Source of the DNA: Paramesorhizobium salinisoli
GTDB lineage: Bacteria; Pseudomonadota; Alphaproteobacteria; Rhizobiales; Rhizobiaceae
Direction: 5' to 3'
DNA length: 64,000 nucleotides
NCBI RefSeq assembly: GCF_003335045.1
Contig: NZ_QOZG01000010.1
Location: 25,567 to 89,566 of the forward strand
Shown here: one piece after another, positions 36,669 through 43,345 of the stretch
How the letters are laid out: each line of letters begins with the position of its first letter
Numbering within the stretch: the first letter of the stretch is position 1
Notes under the pieces: model-generated
Told to the model about the DNA's origin: nothing
Databases searched by the model: none
Seen by the model: the letters and a program-made list of their open reading frames with translations, nothing else
Made by a program: the position numbers and the translations under genes

Positions 36669-36884
36669 CTAATCATCGTCCGCTGCCTTTGCTTTCCGAT
36701 TATCATTGGCGGCAATCCGGGCTGCGAAATCTTCCCGCGCCATCTGCTTGCCGATCAATCGGGCAATGGACAGTACAACCGCGTCAAGCCGTTCGGAAGC
36801 ATCGGCCCCGACATTCTGTCCATCGGGCGTGCGATTGTCATTCGCCGATCTCTCCCTGCCCTCATGGTTTCCCTCATCGGCCAT
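36669..36884 (-). CDS. Small island protein, paralogue of the one at 32946
   Basis: A 71-residue charged protein starting MADEGNHEGRERSANDNRTP. Its C-terminal helix AVVLSIARLIGKQMAREDF resembles the protein encoded at 32946-33152. The start overlaps the AlpA 3' end by 11 bp, so the two are coupled, and a recombinase gene follows. The function is unknown. Confidence 0.6.
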   Translation of the reverse strand: MADEGNHEGRERSANDNRTPDGQNVGADASERLDAVVLSIARLIGKQMAREDFAARIAANDNRKAKAADDD

Positions 36885-37089
36885 CGCTGCGCTCCCCCTC
36901 TGACCGCCACGCAGCGGGGTCGGCAACCCATCGATTGATGTCCGATTCCCGCCATCCCGCGCCGTTTACGCTAATCTTGATCTGGGCAGGAAATGTGCCT
37001 TCAGCGATCTTCCGGTAGATGGTGGAGCGAGACAGCCCGGTGCGCGCGAGGACGGTTTTGAGGCGAATGATACGGTCTGGCTCGGGCAT
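36874..37089 (-). CDS. AlpA-family excisionase/regulator
   Basis: A 71-residue MerR-like winged-helix protein. RLKTVLARTGLSRSTIYRKI, then GTFPAQIKISVNGAGWRESD and INRWVA, is the AlpA signature. These proteins act as excisionases or as activators of integrase genes in prophages and islands. The ATG at 37089 was chosen because the 56 residues upstream in frame lack homology. It probably works with the recombinase encoded downstream. Confidence 0.85.
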   Translation of the reverse strand: MPEPDRIIRLKTVLARTGLSRSTIYRKIAEGTFPAQIKISVNGAGWRESDINRWVADPAAWRSEGERSDGR

Positions 37090-37348
37090 GGCGGGAGCGC
37101 CCCCTGCTGGTCGTTTCTGACTGCCCCTAACACAGGAAAAATAGAGATTTATCGTTTTGCAAGAGATATTTAGCTGGCGTCGTACTGCTGCGTACAAACG
37201 GCGGAAAATAGGACCATTCTGCAATCCGGTATCACCGCCGCTACCGGGGCCGGCCATGGGAAAGCCAAGTCTCGATTATGTGGCAGTATGATTCAATGGG
37301 GGGAGTGTGCCGGAGCCACCCGGGACGAAGCAGCCAAAAACCGCGCGC

Positions 37349-37579
37349 TCAGACTGATTTTTTAAACCGGATGCCCACGCCGCTATGTTCGTCTTCTGGA
37401 ATAAATTCTATTCCAGAATCTTCGAACGTGCGCCTGATGCGTTCAAGAGTGGATAACCGAAGCTCTTCGCCCTTCTCAAGACGAACTATAGTCTGCTGCG
37501 AAACATCAGCTTCTTCAGACAGTTCGCGTATCCCCCACCCCAACGCTACTCGTGCTAACCGACACTGAATTCCGTTCAT
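37349..37579 (-). CDS. XRE-family helix-turn-helix regulator
   Basis: A 76-residue single-domain regulator. LARVALGWGIRELSEEADVS followed by QQTIVRLEKGEELRLSTLERI is a standard Cro/C1 helix-turn-helix. A short C-terminal segment, DSGIEFIPEDEHSGVGIRFK, is common in rhizobial versions. The ATG at 37579 was chosen to start just before the domain. It is divergent from the gene at 37716, with a large hairpin between them, and probably regulates island genes. Confidence 0.85.
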   Translation of the reverse strand: MNGIQCRLARVALGWGIRELSEEADVSQQTIVRLEKGEELRLSTLERIRRTFEDSGIEFIPEDEHSGVGIRFKKSV

Positions 37580-37645
37580 ATCATAGCACTGCACTGATTT
37601 CTGTTGCGAACCGGCAATCAAAATTATATCGTCTCGTCTATATGC

Positions 37646-37680
37646 GGTCGTTCTAAGTGTTGAGACCACTCAGAACGACC
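37646..37680. promoter_or_regulatory. Long inverted repeat between the XRE gene and its neighbour
   Basis: GGTCGTTCT at 37646-37654 pairs with AGAACGACC at 37672-37680; inside it AGTG pairs with CACT around a 7-base loop, with a single A-C mismatch. It lies in the divergent region and could be an operator, a terminator or a recombination site. Confidence 0.5.
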
Positions 37681-37715
37681 TAACCACAACCCAAGCTGAT
37701 TAGGAGCTCGGATCG

Positions 37716-38366
37716 ATGGCTGATTCCGACAATAGCAGAAGTTTGTCTTCCGTCACACGCAGGATGTTGCTGACGGGCACGATGGCAACCACGGCAACGT
37801 TGTCGTTTGAAACTGGCGCGGGCGCTGCCGTGGCGCTGACCGACAATACCACTTCCGATCCCGCGATGGCGCTCTGGCGCGCGTGGCAAGCCGCCTGTCT
37901 CAACACCGTTGCCCTTTGCCAGAAACAGCAGCGCTTAGAGACCCAACTCATCAATAGCGTTGGTTTTCCACATGCGAAGGTCTACCTGCCGGACGAAGAT
38001 GCCACCTACTCCATGTGGTGGCAGGGTGACATCGGAGATTATTTCGGCGGCGATCCCGGTATCCGTACCAAGGCGGAGGCTGATCTCGCTGCCCATCAGG
38101 CCCGCTGGGATGCCGAGGATGAACGCCTCGGCTATTCCGCCGCCAAGCGGGCGGAACACGCCGCCGCCGACCGTCAGCAGGAACTGGTGGACGCCCTGAC
38201 AACCACGCCCGCCACGACGCTTGCAGGCGTAGCGGGCAAGCTCGATGCTGTCCTGTACGAAGGCGCACCTTCCGAAGAGTCCACGGAGTTCCCTTGGCCG
38301 TTGATACGCTCGGCGCTTCATGACATTCTACGCATAATGCGGCATGGGGGAGCGTCATGTACGTGA
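37716..38366 (+). CDS. Hypothetical protein of the island, possible signal sequence
   Basis: A 216-residue protein I cannot assign. The N-terminus, SSVTRRMLLTGTMATTATLS, looks like a degenerate twin-arginine or Sec signal. The rest is mostly helical and charged (ADLAAHQARWDAEDERLGYS), with a Trp-rich start MALWRAWQAACLNTVALCQK. It overlaps the start of the HEPN gene by 10 bp, so the two are coupled. Despite the possible signal it could act in the cytoplasm with the HEPN protein. Confidence 0.55.
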   Translation: MADSDNSRSLSSVTRRMLLTGTMATTATLSFETGAGAAVALTDNTTSDPAMALWRAWQAACLNTVALCQKQQRLETQLINSVGFPHAKVYLPDEDATYSMWWQGDIGDYFGGDPGIRTKAEADLAAHQARWDAEDERLGYSAAKRAEHAAADRQQELVDALTTTPATTLAGVAGKLDAVLYEGAPSEESTEFPWPLIRSALHDILRIMRHGGASCT

Positions 38367-39289
38367 CGCTTGCTGAACGCCTCGCTCATCTTCCAGAGAA
38401 CAAGCGCCAGGAACTGGAGCGGATCACACGAATCTTTTTCGATGAATTCGAGGATGCGCAAAAGAGCAAGCTGTCGGAGAAGGCGAAGCGTGGGCGTATT
38501 CTTAAACTGGTTCTCTTCGGCCCTCATCGTTCCGAATATAACCTGCTCATCGTCGTCACGACCAAAACCTTTGCCGATCCACGTTTCTGGTATCGGGCAG
38601 AGGATCGCTTCCTGCGGGAACTGACGATCACCAAACATCTGGCAACCCCGGTCAATTTCATCGTTCATTCCATCATGGACGTGAACAACCAACTCGCGCT
38701 CGGTCGGCCCTTCTTCGTGGACATCGCCCGCGACGGCATCTTGCTCTACGAGACGCCGGGTTTTCCCTTCGCCCAACCCAAACCACTAGCCCCGGAGACC
38801 GCCAAGGCCGAAATGAACAGGCATTTCGGCCACTGGTTTCCAAGCGCCGCACATCGCTTCGAACTGGCGAAGGAGGCCATGGGACGTGGCTATCACAGGG
38901 AAGCGGCCTTTGACCTGCATCAGACCGTCGAACGCATCTACCATTGCATCCTGCATGTTCTGACGCTCTATAGCCCGAAATCCCACCGGCTGGCTTTCCT
39001 GCGCACCCATGCGGAGCGGGTCGCGCCGCTGCTGGTGGATGTCTGGCCCAGCGGCGGCAGTTTTGCCGCGCGGTGCTTTACCCAGCTCGACCGGGCCTAT
39101 GTCGAAGCCCGCTATTCGCACCGCTACGAAATCACCGCCGAAGAACTGGCTTGGCTGGTCGAGCGCGTGAAGGTGTTGCAAAAAACCGTCGCCACGATCT
39201 GCGCTGCACACCTCAATGGGTTCGACTGCAATGGTTTCGACTGCGTGGGCAAAGCCCAAGCCCCCGCCCTTTGCCAAGCCCATGGCTGA
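38357..39289 (+). CDS. HEPN-domain protein with a defective nucleotidyltransferase domain
   Basis: A 310-residue protein. The N-terminal part resembles an MNT nucleotidyltransferase, but the site reads LVLFGPHRSEYNLLIVV, where active enzymes have GSxARG and two metal-binding aspartates about 15 residues longer; the domain looks inactive. The C-terminal HEPN domain has AFDLHQTVERIYHCILHVLT and EARYSHRYEI, a basic R..H-type motif near residue 252, as in HEPN ribonucleases. The natural end seems replaced: a 15 bp tandem repeat (NGFDC twice) is followed by VGKAQAPALCQAHG, encoded by the 41 bp repeat also found at the traA end. It may act as a toxin or in RNA-based defence. Confidence 0.7.
   Translation: MYVTLAERLAHLPENKRQELERITRIFFDEFEDAQKSKLSEKAKRGRILKLVLFGPHRSEYNLLIVVTTKTFADPRFWYRAEDRFLRELTITKHLATPVNFIVHSIMDVNNQLALGRPFFVDIARDGILLYETPGFPFAQPKPLAPETAKAEMNRHFGHWFPSAAHRFELAKEAMGRGYHREAAFDLHQTVERIYHCILHVLTLYSPKSHRLAFLRTHAERVAPLLVDVWPSGGSFAARCFTQLDRAYVEARYSHRYEITAEELAWLVERVKVLQKTVATICAAHLNGFDCNGFDCVGKAQAPALCQAHG
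39215..39244 (+). repeat. 15 bp tandem duplication at the HEPN gene end
   Basis: AATGGGTTCGACTGC is followed at once by AATGGTTTCGACTGC (one mismatch), encoding NGFDC twice. It lies 5 bp before the 41 bp direct repeat. Confidence 0.8.
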
Positions 39290-39290
39290 G
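39250..39290. repeat. Left copy of the 41 bp direct repeat
   Basis: It begins CAAAGCCCAAGCCCCCGCCC and matches 43347-43387 at 37 of 41 positions. Read on the minus strand it would encode SHGLGKGRGLGF, very like the TraA C-terminus. It ends the HEPN frame and borders the three-gene nuclease/SMC cluster. Confidence 0.85.
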
Positions 39291-39541
39291 GACGTTGGTC
39301 AGTCCACCCACTTCGGAGCCGGAAGCGACATACACTTCGGTCGCTTCGCGCCGATCTCGACCGTTCGGTTCCACATTGGATACTTCAAAAGCCGCCAGTT
39401 TGCTCACAGCGTCGCATTTCAGTCACAAACTGGGCAATTAGGCGGGCTTCCGAGTTGCGGCATCGTCGCCGACGCCATACGCCCCCCGGGCGTCAAGACG
39501 ACGTTTCGAGGCGGCGGCTGATTTCCTTCGGATACGCGTGC
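39291..39541. other. Gap between left repeat and the cluster
   Basis: 251 bp with no recognisable gene or repeat. The minus-strand gene at 39542 ends here and may terminate within it. Confidence 0.5.
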
Positions 39542-40147
39542 TTACTCGTGCAAGCCCCAGTTCCGTTTCTCGTCGTTCCTGCGATTGAACGCCTCCGACG
39601 GCAGTCCGGAGCCTGAACTCCGACGGACGCCGTCGCTCCCCGTCCAGGTAAAGGAATATTCGAACCCGGTCGACTGGCCACTATTGCTGGAGAAGGCCCG
39701 TAGGTCTTTCGAAACATCGATGCCGGCAAGCGTCAGTCTGGCCGGTCCGGGCCCGGCATTCTTGTAGAATATCCGGTTCATGAATTGATGATCGAGGAAG
39801 TCGCTCTCGCGCACGAGGCCGATGTCGTCGACGCAGTCCTTCCTGCGCTTGCGTTCGCGGATCTCTTCCCGGAGCGGCTCGGCGTCACGCAGATACGCTT
39901 CGGCCACGGGCGCCTCCTGCACACCCTTCCCGCGCTGCATAGGAAGACGACCGTCTTCGTACGCCTGCAGGATTGCGGCCGCAGCATCCGGGCCGACCAC
40001 GGTGACAAGATCGAAGAGGCTGTCGCTGCGGGGGTGGAGGTCGCGCTTCAGCTCCCTCGACAGCAGGTCTCCTTCCATGACAAGCGTGTATGCCTTGCGA
40101 GGCGCGACGCCAGGGAGCCAGCGAAGAAAATCCATGAGTGATCGCAT
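39542..40147 (-). CDS. Unknown third protein of the nuclease/SMC cluster
   Basis: A 201-residue protein without a family I recognise. The first half is helical (MRSLMDFLRWLPGVAPRKAY, then GPDAAAAILQAYEDGRLPMQ). A charged linker EEIRERKRRKD follows, and the last 70 residues are Gly/Ser-rich with several aromatic residues. It starts 3 bp after the SMC-like gene, so it is translated from the same message. In Lamassu systems a small third subunit (LmuC) accompanies LmuA and LmuB, usually encoded elsewhere in the operon; this protein could fill that place, but the sequence does not show it. Confidence 0.55.
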   Translation of the reverse strand: MRSLMDFLRWLPGVAPRKAYTLVMEGDLLSRELKRDLHPRSDSLFDLVTVVGPDAAAAILQAYEDGRLPMQRGKGVQEAPVAEAYLRDAEPLREEIRERKRRKDCVDDIGLVRESDFLDHQFMNRIFYKNAGPGPARLTLAGIDVSKDLRAFSSNSGQSTGFEYSFTWTGSDGVRRSSGSGLPSEAFNRRNDEKRNWGLHE

Positions 40148-40150
40148 GCC

Positions 40151-41845
40151 TTACTCCATCGCGAGAATCTTCTGGAAGAACGGATCGAATACGGCCTTCA
40201 CCCGATCGAATTCCTTTTCGCGGAGAACTTGCCGCTTCGCCTCGCCGTACGTGGCGATGGTGACACCTTCGAATTCAAGCCCTGAAGCGTCCTCAATCGC
40301 AACGATGGTCTGGGCGTCGCCTGGAACGTGATCGAAAATGAACTTTACCATCTGAGGAAGATGAACCTTGTCCTGCCCCTGCTGGTTCGGGGAGTCGATC
40401 ACGACGGGGAAGCTGGTGTTCGTCGTGAATTTGATCTTCGTGTGTAGAAAAGCGTAATAGTACGCCAGCAGCGCTCTCGGACCTTCGCTTCCGCGCGCTA
40501 CGTTGATGGACACGATCGACTGTTTTTCCGGATCGTCCAGATGGACGTCAAGTTCCTGCGAAAACATCGAAAGCCGGGTGCGATAGAACTTCCTGATCTC
40601 CGATGTGCGCGTTCTGTCGGTGAACTCGTTCATCGAAGCGCGCAGGGCGTCGATCCTGGTTCTGGAGCCGTCCGCAGCCACGATCTTGTCGTTCAACGAT
40701 ACCCGGAGAATCTTGACGGCCTCGGTCTTGCCGGCCGCGACCAGCACGTCGTTTAGCGAGAGCGACTGTTTCCGGGTATCGAGGATCTTCTGAATGCGGG
40801 ACAGGCTTACGCTAATCTCGTCGAGCTTGCCGCGCTCTGCCCGTTCCTTCTCAACCAGTCTTTCCAGCTTCGACTGGGCGTTGGTCAGCGCCTTGGACAG
40901 AACCCCTTCGTCCTCGATCAACGCGAATCTTTCGGCAAGGGAGTTCTGGTACTCGTGCCCGCAGGTGGGGCACTCGACCTGCCGTGGCAGGGAGGACGCA
41001 AGTTCGAACTCGCCTCGCATTTCATCGAGAGCACTTTTGAGGAGGACCGCTTCGGCCCTGACAAGGTGCGATTCCTCGTGGAGGTCGGACACCGTCCGGC
41101 GGTGTTCCGCCTGCAGTACGAGAAGTCGTTCGCTTTCCGCGATGAGGTCGTTGCACTCGCTAGCGAATTCCTGCAGGTCGTAGGTCGGCGTCGTTCCTTC
41201 GATTTCTTCGATCTGGGTCATCGCCTGGCGGAGCGTCTCGACGGCGGTCTCCAAACTGGAAAGGACGATCTTCTCCTTTGTCAGCTCGGCCTTGGCGGAA
41301 TAGTAGCCGTCCGGCCGTATACCGGAATGATAGTCAGCCAGCGTTACCGCGCTTTCCGGCAGATAGAAGTCCTTACGGAAGGAAACCCAGGTATTCTCCC
41401 AGCTTCCGTCCTGGTCGACGTAGAACGGCGCGAACAGGTACGCGGGCGGCGGTGTCAAGGTTTCTCCATCCTTGTCCACCATCTCCAGTTTGAAGCCGAA
41501 GAACTCCGCAAGCTTCGGTCCCCAGTCCTTGACCAGTCGCTGGCCCCAGAACCGTCTGTTGCCCTTGTCGTCGAAGAGCGAATGGACTCCATGCGCCTTG
41601 ACCGAGAACCAGATCTCGCCTGCGAACTCGAATTCGAGGCAGCTCGAAACGTTGGCGTTCTTCCAGCGATCGTCAATCTTGTTCGGCGTCGCTCCCAGAG
41701 CCTCGTACAGGCTCTTCATTATGACCGACTTTCCAAAGCCGTTTGCGCCTTGGATCAACAGCTTTCGCGAGTGCAATGGTACGTGCAACGCTCTCTTTTC
41801 GACCTGCGACAACAGGAAGAGATTTTTGAATTTTACCGTTGGCAT
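40151..41845 (-). CDS. SMC/Rad50-like ATPase (LmuB-like)
   Basis: A 564-residue ABC-class ATPase. Walker A GANGFGKS lies at 33-40. Two coiled-coil arms at about 183-285 and 305-360 meet at a zinc hook CPTC (292-295). The signature region RGSEGPRALLAYYYAF lies near 451-466 and Walker B VVIDSP at 481-486. This is the Rad50-like plan in short form. It lies 57 bp after the DUF4297 nuclease gene and 3 bp before an unknown gene. In Lamassu and ABC three-component systems such an ATPase senses DNA structure and releases the nuclease. A plain repair role is less likely given the operon. Confidence 0.78.
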   Translation of the reverse strand: MPTVKFKNLFLLSQVEKRALHVPLHSRKLLIQGANGFGKSVIMKSLYEALGATPNKIDDRWKNANVSSCLEFEFAGEIWFSVKAHGVHSLFDDKGNRRFWGQRLVKDWGPKLAEFFGFKLEMVDKDGETLTPPPAYLFAPFYVDQDGSWENTWVSFRKDFYLPESAVTLADYHSGIRPDGYYSAKAELTKEKIVLSSLETAVETLRQAMTQIEEIEGTTPTYDLQEFASECNDLIAESERLLVLQAEHRRTVSDLHEESHLVRAEAVLLKSALDEMRGEFELASSLPRQVECPTCGHEYQNSLAERFALIEDEGVLSKALTNAQSKLERLVEKERAERGKLDEISVSLSRIQKILDTRKQSLSLNDVLVAAGKTEAVKILRVSLNDKIVAADGSRTRIDALRASMNEFTDRTRTSEIRKFYRTRLSMFSQELDVHLDDPEKQSIVSINVARGSEGPRALLAYYYAFLHTKIKFTTNTSFPVVIDSPNQQGQDKVHLPQMVKFIFDHVPGDAQTIVAIEDASGLEFEGVTIATYGEAKRQVLREKEFDRVKAVFDPFFQKILAME

Positions 41846-41902
41846 TGCTGCTCTCGCTCAGTTTTCGAAGGACGCGCCGCAGTCTCGTCGTGTCGTCGTC
41901 TG

Positions 41903-42991
41903 TCATGTCATGGCTTCCATCAGTTCGACGATCAGCGCGGACTGAAGATCGTAGAGCTCCGACGCAGGTTCGACGAGACCGTGAGCCTTCACGGCTACGG
42001 CTGCCTCGAGTACGCTGTCCATATTGCTCGACGCGGTTTTTCCGATTGCGTCGCCGATCGCGGCGCTCAACTTCGCAGCTGTCCTGTCGCCCGCCCGACG
42101 GGCGTTCACGTAGGACATGCACTTGTTCTTGATGCGCTGGATCTGCAGCGCCCGCATCCCGCCCGCCACGAGTTCGTCGTTCACGCTCGCCCACCACTCG
42201 ACGAGATTTTTCGACCTGCTCTGAACCCGGACGATGAGACGGCTGATCTCATCTCGATCAAGGGCAACGCGCTTGCGCAGTTCTTCGACCGTCGCTGACT
42301 TCGTCTTGTTGCCGGTGCAATCTCCCGCGGCGGCAAGGAGCGCCGTATAGAAGGGGCTGGAAACCGCGACGAAATCGGGATGGAGCTCTTCCAGCATCGT
42401 CACGATCCTGCCAAGCACCGTGGCGCGGTAACTTTCCAGGTCGAACGGGACGCGCTCGAACGTCAGAAGCGTCGCGTGGGTCTTGTCGAAGCCGGCTGGG
42501 AAATCCGCCTCCAGCGACTTCATCAGCGTGTCCTGATCGGCGGAGCATAGATCGGCGACCGAAAGCTCGCCGTCGTGGAGATCGGATTTGGTGGCCGTCG
42601 CCAACGTGGCGCTCAGCGGCCGGTTGGACAATATCGACGCCCGCCGAATTTCCGGCCCGAACTGGGCGACATTGTAGTAGGCCTTGCCGACGATGGATTT
42701 TGGCAGTTCCCCCTTGGAGCTTCGTCTCGCGAGCCTCTTCGCAGTCCACGTGAGTTCGCTGCTCGATTTCACCTGATAGAACGAGAGCTCTGAGTTTTCT
42801 CCCTCCCCGACGAAGACGACGAGATCGTCGTGATGATCGAAGAGGGCGACGAATTCCTTGCCCTGCTTGTAGAGATCGAGAACGAGCGCCATCGACACGT
42901 TAACCTGGTAGTCGAAGGCCATGAACGCAGCGGAGCCCGCTGTCTCGCGTGGCTGTTTCGATGCTACCGTCGTTAGTGTGGGCTTTGGCAA
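41903..42991 (-). CDS. DUF4297/Cap4-type DNA endonuclease (LmuA-like)
   Basis: A 362-residue protein. The N-terminal half matches DUF4297, the dsDNA endonuclease domain of Cap4: AFMAFDYQVNVSMALVLDL, FDHHDDLVVF with Asp55/56, and SFYQVKSS with Gln73/Lys75, the (D/E)-x-K metal site. SILSNRPLSATL follows. The C-terminal half, from about 230, is helical and not recognised; it probably binds the ATPase or oligomerises. It heads the operon with the SMC-like ATPase, the layout of Lamassu-Cap4 and related phage/plasmid-defence systems. It could be a DNA-degrading effector that kills or protects on activation. Confidence 0.75.
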   Translation of the reverse strand: MPKPTLTTVASKQPRETAGSAAFMAFDYQVNVSMALVLDLYKQGKEFVALFDHHDDLVVFVGEGENSELSFYQVKSSSELTWTAKRLARRSSKGELPKSIVGKAYYNVAQFGPEIRRASILSNRPLSATLATATKSDLHDGELSVADLCSADQDTLMKSLEADFPAGFDKTHATLLTFERVPFDLESYRATVLGRIVTMLEELHPDFVAVSSPFYTALLAAAGDCTGNKTKSATVEELRKRVALDRDEISRLIVRVQSRSKNLVEWWASVNDELVAGGMRALQIQRIKNKCMSYVNARRAGDRTAAKLSAAIGDAIGKTASSNMDSVLEAAVAVKAHGLVEPASELYDLQSALIVELMEAMT

Positions 42992-43345
42992 GGAGACTCG
43001 TTCCAGAAGGGTTTGAATCTTTTACTACTTGTTGCCGAAAATGGAAGTGGAAGTTGCAAATGAGAGGCATCATTACAAGTCGCTGCCTCGACCTGGTGAC
43101 GACGATCGCGCCACTTGGTCACTGGTACCTTATCTACGTAATTTACGATCCGTTAACGTGACTCATGCGGTCGCATTTCAGACTCCCGTGAGCCCCACAT
43201 CATAAGATGCGTCTACAACGGCAGCTTGGCTCAGGGGCGCCACAACCGGCCAGTCTGCTCCCGGCTCCAACGAAGCCGCTCGCGCGGCACCGTCGCCTGA
43301 GGCGTTCGGGCGCCGCTACCTGAGGCATCAAGAGCCGCCATGGGA
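42992..43345. other. Upstream region of the nuclease/SMC operon
   Basis: 354 bp without a recognisable gene. The operon promoter should lie in the lower-GC left part (near 43000-43170). The right part is GC-rich and runs into the second 41 bp repeat. Confidence 0.5.

Noticed and set aside
41673..41908. A small frame starting MTDDDTTRLRRVLRKL between the nuclease and SMC-like genes
   Set aside because: Most of it overlaps the start of the SMC-like gene in another frame and it has no motif; considered as a missing middle subunit but not supported.
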